A stretch of 33,968 nucleotides of DNA from Gemmatimonadales bacterium (GTDB lineage Bacteria > Gemmatimonadota > Gemmatimonadetes > Gemmatimonadales > GWC2-71-9): NCBI GenBank assembly GCA_025935995.1, contig JAICUF010000017.1, forward strand, positions 1 to 33,968, written 5' to 3'. The position numbers were made by a program, and so were the translations under genes. Below are positions 11,344-20,688 of this stretch, piece after piece (position 1 is the stretch's first letter; the number at the start of each line of letters is the position of its first letter). The notes under the pieces were generated by a model. That model was given only the letters and a program-made list of their open reading frames with translations. It did no database searches and was not told the origin of the DNA.

Positions 11344-11991
11344 ATGGCAACGATCGCGGAACGGACGAAGCAGCAGGAGGAAACGGCGGCCTGGCACGGC
11401 GTGAGCCTCAGGACGATCTACATCGTCGGGGGCGCCCTCGTGCTGGCCGCGCTCGTGATCTGGGGCATCACGGTGAGCGGCCGCCGGAAGGCGGAGTTCT
11501 CGGCCCGGGAGCTCGATCAGGCCCGGTCGGTCGCCGAGACGGGCAACCTGCCGCTGGCGTCGTCGTCGCTGCAGAAGATCATCCAGTCGTATCCCGGCAC
11601 GCCGGCAGCCGAGGAGGCGGTGATCACGCTGAACCAGGTGCGGCTGGTGAACGGGCAGAGCGAGCTCGCGGCGGTCAACCTGCGGGAGTACCTCAAGGGC
11701 AGCCATGACCCGCAGTACGTGGCCGCGGCCAACGGGCTCCTTGGCGCGGCACTGGAGAACTCCAAGCGGCCGCTGGAGGCCGCAGCCGCGTACCGGGCCG
11801 CCGCGGGCGCCGCGGGGGTCGATTACCTGAAGGCGGAATATCTGGTGGACGCAGGACGGGCGTACCGGGACGCAGGCAAGACGGCGGAAGCCACGGCGGC
11901 CTATCGTGAGGTGGTCGACAAGTATGCCAAGACCGCGAGCATCACGGAGGCTCAGGTACGCCTGGCGGAGCTGACTGCAGGGAAGATGTAG
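11344..11991 (+). CDS. Membrane-anchored tetratricopeptide-repeat protein
   Basis: Single N-terminal TM (IYIVGGALVLAALVIWGI) then TPR-like helical repeats (AARSVAE..., YLVDAGRAYRDAGKTAEATAAYREVVDKYAKT). Confidence 0.8.
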   Translation: MATIAERTKQQEETAAWHGVSLRTIYIVGGALVLAALVIWGITVSGRRKAEFSARELDQARSVAETGNLPLASSSLQKIIQSYPGTPAAEEAVITLNQVRLVNGQSELAAVNLREYLKGSHDPQYVAAANGLLGAALENSKRPLEAAAAYRAAAGAAGVDYLKAEYLVDAGRAYRDAGKTAEATAAYREVVDKYAKTASITEAQVRLAELTAGKM

Positions 11992-12022
11992 GCGGCCAGC
12001 GGCATGGCAGACGGTCGCGACC

Positions 12023-12050
12023 GGGGTCTTCAGGCGGGGACCCCTTTCTT
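12023..12050 (+). terminator. Probable rho-independent terminator for the + strand arm
   Basis: GGGGTC ... GACCCC 6-bp stem followed by tttctt, 31 nt after the TPR gene stop. Confidence 0.65.
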
Positions 12051-12066
12051 ACGGCTCCCTGGACAT

Positions 12067-12094
12067 ACTACGTATAAGATATATTATGTTAACT
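12067..12094 (+). other. dif: Putative chromosome dimer resolution site (dif; XerC/XerD core site)
   Basis: ACTACGTATAA GATATA TTATGTTAACT. Compared with recalled E. coli dif GGTGCGCATAA TGTATA TTATGTTAAAT, 21/28 identical (XerD arm 10/11). Compared with recalled B. subtilis dif ACTTCCTAGAA TATATA TTATGTAAACT, 23/28 identical. Located at the convergence of the + and - gene arms. Confidence 0.85.
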
Positions 12095-12099
12095 TCGCA

Positions 12100-12119
12100 T
12101 GGGGATAACTGTGGAGAAC
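12100..12119 (+). repeat. Two imperfect 10-bp direct repeats resembling DnaA boxes
   Basis: TGGGGATAAC TGTGGAGAAC; each 9-mer has one mismatch to TGTGGATAA (complement of TTATCCACA). Confidence 0.5.
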
Positions 12120-12204
12120 CCCGAGAACGGCTGCCTCCCCGCTCTCAAGTGCCGCCAGGTCAACGCGTTGTCCGAGTGGAAAAGAACCAGGAAACGCCCG
12201 CAGA

Positions 12205-13020
12205 TCAGTCGGTCAGCCGGCCCTCGAACACCAGTCGGCCTTCGCCGCACAGCCACACGTCGCGGGCGTCGGAACCCTGAACGATGGCCGAAACGCCGAG
12301 CAGCGCCCCGCCCCGCGAGATGAAGCTGGCGGGCAACCCGGCCTCGGCCGCCACGGCCAAGGCCGCCGCGACGGTGCCCGTTCCGCAGGCCAGCGTCTCG
12401 CCTTCGACGCCGCGCTCGTAGGTCCGGATCCGCCACGGCCCGCCAGGCGCGACCGGCGGACTCACGAAATTGGCGTTCGCCCCGGCGGGCCCGAGGCCCG
12501 GGTGGAAGCGGAGGACCCGCCCCCGGCGCAGGAGGTCCACGCTGTCGACCTCCGCCACGCGGATCACCAGATGCGGAACGCCGACGACCGTGAAGCTGAT
12601 GGCCAGCTCGCCGGCCTCGGGCTCGAGGCCAGCCACCGGCGCCGGCATTCGAAGATCGGCGAGCCGAAGCTCGGCGCGTTCGGTGCCGCCGACGGAGCGC
12701 GTGCTGTAGGTGGCGGCGTCTGTGACCAGCTCCATCCCCTCGGCGGCGCCCAGCCCGAGGCGAGCCGAGAGCCGGGTGCTGCAGAGGGCCGCATTGCCGC
12801 ACATGGCGGCGCGGGACCCGTCGGCATTGAAGGAGGTCATCCGGACGGCGTTGGGGCGCTCCGGGGTCAGGACGACGAGGCCGTCGGCCCCGACCCCGTG
12901 GCGGCGGTCGCAGGCGGTGGCGATGCGCTCGACCGTCCAGGACTCGACCGGCGACACCCGGCCGTCGAGCATCACGAAGTCGTTGCCCGACCCGCTCATC
13001 TTGAAGAACGGCGTCGCCAT
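12205..13020 (-). CDS. dapF: Diaminopimelate epimerase
   Basis: MATPFFKMSGSGNDFVMLDGR, MCGNAALC and GETLACGTGTVAAAL catalytic-cysteine motifs. Confidence 0.93.
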   Translation of the reverse strand: MATPFFKMSGSGNDFVMLDGRVSPVESWTVERIATACDRRHGVGADGLVVLTPERPNAVRMTSFNADGSRAAMCGNAALCSTRLSARLGLGAAEGMELVTDAATYSTRSVGGTERAELRLADLRMPAPVAGLEPEAGELAISFTVVGVPHLVIRVAEVDSVDLLRRGRVLRFHPGLGPAGANANFVSPPVAPGGPWRIRTYERGVEGETLACGTGTVAAALAVAAEAGLPASFISRGGALLGVSAIVQGSDARDVWLCGEGRLVFEGRLTD

Positions 13021-13754
13021 CAGAGCCGTCCCGCCAGCGCGCGGAGACGCAGCCACCAGACCATCCAGATCGCCTCGCGTACGATCCTCTTGTTCATCTT
13101 GCTCTGGCCCTCGATCCGGTCGGTGAAGACGATCGGCACCTCGACCAGGCGAAAGCCCTTTCGCCAGGCCCGATAGCTCATCTCGATCTGAAAGGCGTAG
13201 CCGTTGGAGCGAACCCGGGTGAAATCGATGGCCTCGAGGACCGACCTGCGAAAGCACTTGAACCCGCCGGTGGAGTCGGTGAGCGGCAGGCCCGTGATCC
13301 AGCGGGCGTACTGGTTGGCGCCGATCGAGAGGAGAAGGCGCGACATCGGCCAGTTGATGACGTTCACGCCGGTCTTGTAGCGGGAGCCGATGACGAGGTC
13401 CGCCGCTTCGGCCGCCCGGATGAGCTCCGGCAGAAACTTCGGATCGTGGGAGAAGTCGGCGTCCATCTCGATCAGAAGATCGTAGCTTCGCGCCAGCGCC
13501 CAGGTGAACCCGGCAAGGTATGCCTTCCCCAGCCCCTGCTTCGCCTCACGGTGGAGCACGTGCACCCTCGTGCTTTCGGTCGCCAGCGTGTCGGCGATGG
13601 CGCCGGTGCCGTCGGGGGAGTTGTCGTCCACCACGAGCACGTCGAGCCGCGGATCCTGCTGGAGGATCGCGGGCACGATGATCGGCAGGTTGACGCGCTC
13701 GTTGTAGGTCGGCACCACGACGAGCACCCGTTCGGCTCCGGGAACTGGATTCAT
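13020..13754 (-). CDS. GT2 glycosyltransferase, polyprenol-phosphate mannose synthase-like
   Basis: VVVPTYNERVNLPIIVPAIL, VVDDNSPDGTG, MDADFSHDPKFLPELI, TDSTGGFKCFRR; DPM1-like signature. Confidence 0.9.
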   Translation of the reverse strand: MNPVPGAERVLVVVPTYNERVNLPIIVPAILQQDPRLDVLVVDDNSPDGTGAIADTLATESTRVHVLHREAKQGLGKAYLAGFTWALARSYDLLIEMDADFSHDPKFLPELIRAAEAADLVIGSRYKTGVNVINWPMSRLLLSIGANQYARWITGLPLTDSTGGFKCFRRSVLEAIDFTRVRSNGYAFQIEMSYRAWRKGFRLVEVPIVFTDRIEGQSKMNKRIVREAIWMVWWLRLRALAGRL

Positions 13755-13796
13755 GTGGGCGGGAAAATAATGCTGCTCCGGCGCCGCCGGGACCGG

Positions 13797-16178
13797 CTAG
13801 CGCCCGCGGCGCCAGAGGGGCGCCGCGAGAAGGATCGCCGTCAGCAGGAGCGCCAGCAGCGTCACGAGCCGGCCCCTGTGGTACTCGCTGCTCGAGAACT
13901 CGAGCAGCACCCGGCGGGCATTCGCCGGCAGCGGAACGCTGATCAAGGCGTAGTCCCCCCGGAGCGTCGCAGCCGGCTTGCCGTCCACCGCGGCTCGCCA
14001 GGCGGGGTACCAGCTCTCCGCGACCAGGAGATATGTCGGCCGGGGATCGCTGCCCTCGATGGCGATCTCCATGCGGCCCGGGGCCCAGCTGGTCACGCTG
14101 GCCCGCGCAGCGGCGGGCTCCGGAAGCCTGCCCTGCAGCGGAACCGGTGAGACCGAGGTCGATTCGGGATACAGGACCACCCGGTCCACCGGGAAGCGCG
14201 AGTCGTTGACGGTGGTGACGATCTGATCCTCGGGGAGCTTCACGGCCCCGGCCACGATGCGGGCGTACGGCGGCACCGAATCGCGTTCATAGAGGACGGC
14301 GCTGTCGCCCGGCTGCGGCGATGTCGTGGCGACGGGGCCCAGTACCCGATGGAAGCCGGGAATGTTCTGCGCGGCACCGGCGGTCAGCACCAGGTACTTC
14401 ACCGCCCAGACGTCCCAGAGCGCAGCGTTGTTCATGTTCCGATAGATGTTCTTCCCGCCCCACAGATCGTCGTAGAACCGCTCCTCGTTGCCGTGGTAGC
14501 CGAAGGTCGCAGGGATCCGCTTGGCCATCAGAAACGAGCCGTGGTACACGGGCGGAAGGTTGAGCGTGTTGCTCGGCGCCGCGTCGAAGACCCGGAACGG
14601 CGGCCGTTCCTGATGCAGCCGGGTCGTGATCGGGTCGTCGGCGAAGAGCTGCTCCGCCGTCCCGTTGAAGTGGAAGAAGAGCCGGTCGATGCTCCAGAGG
14701 TCGCCGCCCACCAGCACCGCCAGCAGCGCGGGGACGGCCCATCCGCGGAGTTTCCCCGCTCCGACGGCCCAGAACAGAGCGGCGCCGAGCGCGACGAAGA
14801 CGAGCAGGCGTAGCGAGCCGGAGACGAGCGCGGGCGCGTTGGCGGCCACCTGCCCCGCCATCCCGGGATCCGCCATCCCGCTCGCGAGCGACTGCAGGAC
14901 CCCCGCGATGCCGAGCACCGCGAGAAACACGAGAACCCCGGCCGGGATTGCGATACGCCGTACGGACACTTCGCGTCGGACGAGTCGCTCGACGCCGAAC
15001 GCGGCATAGATGCATACGGGAAGTGCCACGAGGAAGAACGCCATGCCGGGGGCCCGCACCTTCTTCATGCCGGGCATCACCTCGTACCAGAGGCGGTAGA
15101 ACGGCGTGTGTCCGCCGAAGGCGATCAGGAGAAAGAGCGCCGCGATGCCCGCCAGCGCGAGCACGGTCCGGCGCCGCGCGCGGTCCGCCACTCCCACGAC
15201 GGCCAGGATGACGACCAGCGCGCCGAGGTATTCGGTGTGGCCCTTGAAGAAGTTGCCGCCCCAGTAGTGCTCGAGGACGCCGTTGAACTGCGGCAGCACG
15301 GTTACCAGGATCTCGCTCGGCGGATAGGCATAGCCCGTGGCATACTGCCACGCGGCTTCGGGCGAGGTCGCGGCCGCGCGGGCGGAGAACGGCAGATAAT
15401 GGAGGAACGGCAGGACCTGAATCGCGGCGATCGCGACCCCGAGGACGACGGCGCCCGCGGCGAGACCGAGGTGTCGCGGCCAGCGTGCGCCTCGTGGTCC
15501 GTCGGGATCACCGAAGACCAGATACAGCGTCCAGAGCCCCGCGGCGAGGAAGGCGTAGTAGCTCATCTGCGGGTGCGGCGTGAGCAGACACAGTCCCACC
15601 ACGAGTGCGGTGAGCCCGTATGCCCAGAGCCGCTCCTCCCGCACCGCCCGGATGAGCGCGAAGAGCAGCAGCGGCATCAGCGCGGAGACGAACAGCTTGC
15701 CATCGTGTCCCGGGCTCACGAGCGAGTCCACGATCCCGGTGAGCTCATACGCCAGCCCACCGATGAATGCGGCCGTCCAGCCGAGCCGCAGGGCACGCAG
15801 GAGCAGATAGGCGAAGAGCCCGGCGAGCACGATGTGTACGGCCATCCCGACGCCCATCGCCGTTCCGACCGGCATGATCAGGCGGAGCCACGCCGTAGGA
15901 TAGAAGATGTCGCCGTGCATCGCGCCGACGAACGGCATGCCGCCGAAGATGTAGGGATTCCAGAGCGGCACGTGGCCCGTGGCCTTGAACATCTCCGCGC
16001 CGAAGAGCCGAAACGAGTAGCCCGCGGTGTACTGGTCGCTCCCGATGCCGCCCAGGAACTGCCCCTGGAAGACCGGCCAGCAGAGGATCAGCATGAAGAC
16101 GGTATACACCGCGACGGCGATGAGCGCTGGAAACCGCGGCTCGGCGGACGGTGATGCGCTGCTCTCAGGTGTGCGCAC
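13797..16178 (-). CDS. YfhO-family multi-spanning membrane protein (793 aa)
   Basis: Many TM segments; NPYIFGGMPFVGAMHGDIFYPTAWLRLIMP and C-terminal ...LVAESWYPAWRAAVDGKPAATLRGDYALISVPLPAN typical of YfhO proteins. Confidence 0.87.
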   Translation of the reverse strand: MRTPESSASPSAEPRFPALIAVAVYTVFMLILCWPVFQGQFLGGIGSDQYTAGYSFRLFGAEMFKATGHVPLWNPYIFGGMPFVGAMHGDIFYPTAWLRLIMPVGTAMGVGMAVHIVLAGLFAYLLLRALRLGWTAAFIGGLAYELTGIVDSLVSPGHDGKLFVSALMPLLLFALIRAVREERLWAYGLTALVVGLCLLTPHPQMSYYAFLAAGLWTLYLVFGDPDGPRGARWPRHLGLAAGAVVLGVAIAAIQVLPFLHYLPFSARAAATSPEAAWQYATGYAYPPSEILVTVLPQFNGVLEHYWGGNFFKGHTEYLGALVVILAVVGVADRARRRTVLALAGIAALFLLIAFGGHTPFYRLWYEVMPGMKKVRAPGMAFFLVALPVCIYAAFGVERLVRREVSVRRIAIPAGVLVFLAVLGIAGVLQSLASGMADPGMAGQVAANAPALVSGSLRLLVFVALGAALFWAVGAGKLRGWAVPALLAVLVGGDLWSIDRLFFHFNGTAEQLFADDPITTRLHQERPPFRVFDAAPSNTLNLPPVYHGSFLMAKRIPATFGYHGNEERFYDDLWGGKNIYRNMNNAALWDVWAVKYLVLTAGAAQNIPGFHRVLGPVATTSPQPGDSAVLYERDSVPPYARIVAGAVKLPEDQIVTTVNDSRFPVDRVVLYPESTSVSPVPLQGRLPEPAAARASVTSWAPGRMEIAIEGSDPRPTYLLVAESWYPAWRAAVDGKPAATLRGDYALISVPLPANARRVLLEFSSSEYHRGRLVTLLALLLTAILLAAPLWRRGR

Positions 16179-17070
16179 GCGTGCGCTCCGGTGAGGTGAG
16201 GAGAAACGGGGCGGCGGCCCCGCACTGCGCGAACTTCCGGAGGAGCCGGGAGGCCAGCGCGAGCGCGAGCGCGGTGGGCCCGCCCAGGGTCGCCTGCGTC
16301 ATGCCGACGAACACCGCCTCGCGAACGACGAGCCCATCGGGGATGCCGAAGGCGAGGAATCCCGCGAGGTACGACGCCGTGAAGGCGCCGATCGCCTGCG
16401 GCAGCGACAGCGGTGCCGCGGCGAAGAGCCCGCGCGCCAGAAGCCAGAGGCCGAATCCGTAGCCGAGCCACGCGAGGAGGTTGGCAAGGGCACCGAAGAG
16501 AATGTTGCCGAACGCGGGAACGGCCCCGCCCCGAAGCTCGGTCCGGAAGATCCCGAGCACCCGGCGCACGAACGGCGGCCAGAGCAGCAGGGCCACACCC
16601 GCGGCGCTCAGCGCCACGAGCACGACGAGGATGGTGCGAACGGCGGGCACCTGTCCTTCGAGGAGGCTTACTCCGGTGGCCCCGAGCACCGCGGCGCCGG
16701 TTCCCACCGCGAGTCCCTGAAGCAGGATCGATGAGCTCGTCGCGGCCCAGGCGGCGATGCCGGCGCGCTGCGCCATCACGGCCATGCCGGCGATGGCCCA
16801 CACCTGCCCCGGTACATACTTGCCCAGGCTCGAGACGGTCCAGATCCTCGCAGCGGGCCAGAGGCCGATCGTCTCACCCCAGCCCGCGAGCATGACGCGC
16901 CACGCCTCTACGAGCACGAGATACATGGCCCACGTGAGCAGGAGCGCCGCGGCGATGAAGAGCGGCGCGATTCGCCATTCGACCGGCTGGGTCGCCAGCC
17001 GTGACCAGTTCGCGACCACGCTTCGCCCGGCCACGACCACGATGGCGACGGCGAAGATCCACTGCGTCAC
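16165..17070 (-). CDS. Lysylphosphatidylglycerol synthase TM region / UPF0104-like membrane protein
   Basis: VSSLGKYVPGQVWAIAGMAVMAQRAG motif and ~8 TM segments; GTG start at 17070 follows the upstream gene stop (the ORF track over-extends to 17325). Confidence 0.78.
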   Translation of the reverse strand: MTQWIFAVAIVVVAGRSVVANWSRLATQPVEWRIAPLFIAAALLLTWAMYLVLVEAWRVMLAGWGETIGLWPAARIWTVSSLGKYVPGQVWAIAGMAVMAQRAGIAAWAATSSSILLQGLAVGTGAAVLGATGVSLLEGQVPAVRTILVVLVALSAAGVALLLWPPFVRRVLGIFRTELRGGAVPAFGNILFGALANLLAWLGYGFGLWLLARGLFAAAPLSLPQAIGAFTASYLAGFLAFGIPDGLVVREAVFVGMTQATLGGPTALALALASRLLRKFAQCGAAAPFLLTSPERTRAHT

Positions 17071-17083
17071 GCGCCAGCCACGC

Positions 17084-18226
17084 CTATTCACCGAGCGCCT
17101 CCCGGTACCAGCGCTCGCACGCGGCGGCCGCCGTGTCGGGATCGAGCCGGCGCCGCCACTCCGCGCCTGCCTCTCCGGCGAGCTGTCGAGCGGACGGATC
17201 CTGGAGCAGCTCCAGCGCCACCCGGGCAAGAGCTTCGGGCGTCGGACTCGCCAGCCGTCCGGCTCCGTCCGCGGGCACCACGTCGAGGAGACCCCCGCCG
17301 TCCCGGCACGCCACGACGGGCACACCGCACATGAACGCTTCCGCCGCCGCGAGGCCGAATCCCTCGCGCTCGGCCGGAAAGAGCATCAGGTCGGCCGTCG
17401 CAAGCCGCTCGGGTATCGACGCCGGCGGAACGGCGCCGGCGAACGCCACCACCTCGCCCAGCTCCCTGGTGCGGACTTCCTCCTCGAGCTCCGGTCGCGT
17501 CGGGCCGTCGCCGATGATGGTCAGGCGCGCGTCGTGTCCGAGCTCGCGGAGCCGGGCCACCGCGGCGATCGCCAGACCCACGCGCTTCTGCCGGGTCAGG
17601 CGACCGATCACCACGATTCCCCCACCCCCGGGACCGGCTCGGAACGTCCCGGTCTCGACCGGCATCGGCTGGACATGCGACGGATCGACGGCGCGGCCGG
17701 TCGCGCGCTCGATGGTGCGCGCGAGCTCGCTCGAAACTGCGGTCACCACTCGCGCCCGGCGAAACACGGGTCGCGCGAGCACGCGCGCGGGCCATGAGCG
17801 CCGGAGAAGCGCCGCGTCGGTGCCATGACAGGTGAGGACGAAGGGTGCGTCCGGCGGCACGGCGAGCCCGGCCGGGATCCACCAATGCGCATGGACGAGC
17901 CGGGCGCCGGCCCGGAGCTCCGCTCCAGCCGCGCGGCGGAGCGCGCGGTGCAGACCGCGCAGCGCGACGAGTCCGGCCGGCCGGCGGATCGCGGAGGTCA
18001 TGGTGCCCCGATAGGCGAGCGTCTCGCGCGAGGCGTGGGCGTAGCGTACCCGCTCGATCGCCACGCCATCGCGCGTCTCGCGACCGCCCGCGCCCTCATC
18101 GCTCGGCGCGAGGACGGTGACCGCGGTGCCACGCCGTACGAGCGCGGCCGCCAGGGTGTGCAGGAAGCTGCCGGACATGTCGGCCGGCGACCGCGGATAG
18201 TTGTGGGTCAGGAAGACGACCCGCAC
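17084..18226 (-). CDS. GT4-family glycosyltransferase
   Basis: GT-B fold: N-terminal MRVVFLTHNYPRSPADMSGSFLHTLA, C-terminal VVIGRLTRQKRVGLAI and PAEREGFGLAAAEAFMCGVPVVA. Confidence 0.9.
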   Translation of the reverse strand: MRVVFLTHNYPRSPADMSGSFLHTLAAALVRRGTAVTVLAPSDEGAGGRETRDGVAIERVRYAHASRETLAYRGTMTSAIRRPAGLVALRGLHRALRRAAGAELRAGARLVHAHWWIPAGLAVPPDAPFVLTCHGTDAALLRRSWPARVLARPVFRRARVVTAVSSELARTIERATGRAVDPSHVQPMPVETGTFRAGPGGGGIVVIGRLTRQKRVGLAIAAVARLRELGHDARLTIIGDGPTRPELEEEVRTRELGEVVAFAGAVPPASIPERLATADLMLFPAEREGFGLAAAEAFMCGVPVVACRDGGGLLDVVPADGAGRLASPTPEALARVALELLQDPSARQLAGEAGAEWRRRLDPDTAAAACERWYREALGE

Positions 18227-18229
18227 CGG

Positions 18230-19210
18230 TCAGCGGCCGGCGTCGCCGCGCTCGGCCCGGCCGAGCTGACGCAGCAGCTCCCGCTGTTCTTCGCGGAGGC
18301 CTGCGATCATCTCGCCGACGAACCCGAAGCCGAAGAGCGCGATGCCGCTGATCACCATCGTCTCGACGAGGTTGAGGAACGGCCGGAACCCGATGCCGAA
18401 CCCGAAGCGCAGGATCAGCGCGGCGATCCCGACCACGAGGCCGATGAGGAAGAGGACCGCGCCGGCCACGCCGAAGAAGAGCATCGGCTTCCGGCCGAAG
18501 CGGAGGAGAAACCAGACGGAGAGGAGGTCGAAGACGCCGACCGGGATGCGGCGCCAGTTGAACTTCGAGACCCCGGCGCGGCGCGGATGCAGCGGCACCG
18601 GGTGCGACGTCAGGCGGAAGCCGTCCGCGGCCGCGATGACCACCATGAACCGATGCCAGTCGGGCCGCATCGGCATCCCGTCGACTACCTGCCGGCGATA
18701 GGCCTTCACGGAGTTGAGGTCGGTCACCCCCACGCCGAAGAGCCAGCGGCAGAGCCCGTTGTAGATGCCGGAGACGAAGGCCTTCTCGTACCGGCCCTGC
18801 TTCGTCCCGGTGACGATGTCGGCTCGGCCCTCGAGGATCGGCGCGACCAGCGGCGGAATGTCTTCCGGCAGGTACTGGAGGTCAGCCGGGTAGAAGACGA
18901 AGACGTCGCCGCGCGCGGCGTCGCCGCCTGAACGCAGCGCCTCGGCGATGCCGCGCTGGCGGCGGTGACGGACCGACCGGAGGAAGGGGTACTGTGCCTC
19001 GAGGGCCGCGAGCACCGCCGGCGTGTCGTCGCGCGACCCGTCGTCGATCACGACGACCTCGAAGGAGAAGCCGGCGGGCGTGAGCGCCGCGTCGCAGAGG
19101 CGGACGAAGTCGGGAAGGTTGGCGGCCTCGTCCTTCGCGGGGACGAGGACGCTCACGTCGAGCGTCGGCGCGGGCGCCACTGGGACGGCGGGGGCCGCGG
19201 AGAGGGTCAT
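18230..19210 (-). CDS. GT2-family glycosyltransferase with C-terminal TM helices
   Basis: DVSVLVPAKDEAANLPDFVRLCDAAL, VVIDDGSRDDTPAVL, two C-terminal hydrophobic segments; ATG 19210 overlaps the rpoN stop (ATGA). Confidence 0.9.
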   Translation of the reverse strand: MTLSAAPAVPVAPAPTLDVSVLVPAKDEAANLPDFVRLCDAALTPAGFSFEVVVIDDGSRDDTPAVLAALEAQYPFLRSVRHRRQRGIAEALRSGGDAARGDVFVFYPADLQYLPEDIPPLVAPILEGRADIVTGTKQGRYEKAFVSGIYNGLCRWLFGVGVTDLNSVKAYRRQVVDGMPMRPDWHRFMVVIAAADGFRLTSHPVPLHPRRAGVSKFNWRRIPVGVFDLLSVWFLLRFGRKPMLFFGVAGAVLFLIGLVVGIAALILRFGFGIGFRPFLNLVETMVISGIALFGFGFVGEMIAGLREEQRELLRQLGRAERGDAGR

Positions 19211-20688
19211 ACCCTCTTGCGCATCCGCGCGGGGAGGATGCCGAGCTGGTCGCGGTACTTCGCCACGGTGCGGCGCGCGATCTGGATCCCCTGCTCCTGG
19301 AAGAGGTGCACGATCTGCTGGTCGGTGAGCGGCTTCGCCGTGTTCTCCTCGGCCACCATCTTCTCGAGCTTGGCGCGGATCGAGCGGGCGCTCGCGTCCT
19401 CGCCCGACGCGGTGGCGAGGGCGCTGGAGAAGAAGAACTTGAGCGGCAGAACGCCCCGCGGCGTCTGCACGAACTTCTCGTTGGTCACCCGGCTCACCGT
19501 GGACTCGTGCATGTTGATCACCTCCGCGACCTCGCGAAGCGTGAGCGGGCGCAGATACTCGATACCCTTCTCGAAGAACTCGCGCTGCCGGTCGACGATG
19601 AAATTCATGACCTTGAGCATGGTCTGCCGCCGCTGCTCGATGGCCTGGATCATCCAGTTCGCGCTGTTCATCTTCGACGCGATGAACTCGCGGTTCTCCG
19701 GCGTCATCCTCTTCTTGTCGCGCGCCACCTCCTGGTACGAGCGGCTGAGGCGGAGCCGCGGCATGCCGGTGTCGTTCAGGAAGACGTGGTAGCGGCCGTC
19801 GATCTTGTCGACGATCAGGTCGGGAATGATGTAGCCATCGCCGTGGCCCGAGTGCCGGAGGCCCGGCTTGGGATCGAAGCGCGCGAGCTCGTCGGCGGCG
19901 GCCTGCACCTTCGCCGGCTCGACGCCGAAGCGGCGCGCGAGGTCGTTCCACCGGTGGGCGATGAGGTCGGCGAAGGCCTCGGACACGAGCCGATAGGTGA
20001 GCGACGTGGTGTCGCCCTGATCGACGAGCTGCAGCAGCAGGCACTCGCGGAGGTCGCGCGCGCAGATCCCGGCCGGCTCGAGGTGCTGCATGATGCCGAG
20101 CATCTCCTCGACATCGGCAAGGGTGTAGAGCGCGGCCTCCGGCACCTCGCGCGAGCCGTCGGCCTCGTCGTCCTCCTCGGCGTTTTCGGCGAAGTGCGTG
20201 GTGACGAGCTGATTGACCGAGCCGAGGATCTCCTCGAGGGAGGACCCCAGGTACCCGTCCTCCATGATGTTCCCGAGGAATTCCTCGCTGAGGAGCCGCT
20301 GCCGGGGGCTCAGATGGAGGAGCTGCAGCTGGTCGCGGAGAAAATCGATGAGATCGCGGGTCTCCACCGAGACCGGCTCGATGTACTCCTGCTGCTCGAA
20401 CTGCTCGCGCGTGCCGCCGACCTCGAAGCCGTTGAGGAGGATCTCCTCCCAGTCGACCTCGTCCTCCTTGTCGGCTTTCTCCTTCTCCTGTTCGGCGGTC
20501 TTCTCCTCCGGCGCCTCCTCCTCCTCGGGCTCGAGCAGCTCCAGGAACGGATTGGCGAGCAGCTCCTGCTTGAGGTGCTGCTGCAGGTCCATCATGGGCA
20601 TGTAGAGCATGTCCATGGCCTGGTAGAGCCGCGGGTTGACCCGCAGCTCCTGGCGCATCGAGCCGGTCTGGCTGAGTCCCGTCCTCAC
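19207..20688 (-). CDS. rpoN: RNA polymerase sigma-54 factor
   Basis: N-terminal LSQTGSMRQELRVNPRLYQAMDMLYMPMMDLQQHLKQELLANPFLE; MHESTVSRVTNEKFVQTPRGVLPLKFFFSS; C-terminal RpoN box ARRTVAKYRDQLGI. Confidence 0.96.
   Translation of the reverse strand: MRTGLSQTGSMRQELRVNPRLYQAMDMLYMPMMDLQQHLKQELLANPFLELLEPEEEEAPEEKTAEQEKEKADKEDEVDWEEILLNGFEVGGTREQFEQQEYIEPVSVETRDLIDFLRDQLQLLHLSPRQRLLSEEFLGNIMEDGYLGSSLEEILGSVNQLVTTHFAENAEEDDEADGSREVPEAALYTLADVEEMLGIMQHLEPAGICARDLRECLLLQLVDQGDTTSLTYRLVSEAFADLIAHRWNDLARRFGVEPAKVQAAADELARFDPKPGLRHSGHGDGYIIPDLIVDKIDGRYHVFLNDTGMPRLRLSRSYQEVARDKKRMTPENREFIASKMNSANWMIQAIEQRRQTMLKVMNFIVDRQREFFEKGIEYLRPLTLREVAEVINMHESTVSRVTNEKFVQTPRGVLPLKFFFSSALATASGEDASARSIRAKLEKMVAEENTAKPLTDQQIVHLFQEQGIQIARRTVAKYRDQLGILPARMRKRV

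Noticed and set aside
12012-12023. Perfect 12-bp palindrome CGGTCGCGACCG
   Set aside because: Short GC palindromes are expected by chance at this GC content and it overlaps the terminator region by one base only; no further support.
12060-12120. AT-rich tract plus DnaA-like boxes as a replication origin
   Set aside because: Genes converge here rather than diverge, no dnaA/dnaN/parAB/gidA nearby, and the AT-rich tract is better explained as dif.
12000-12204. Xer-integrated mobile element (IMEX/CTX-like) attachment scar
   Set aside because: Only one dif-like core seen, no second copy, no phage or element genes; flanks are housekeeping genes.
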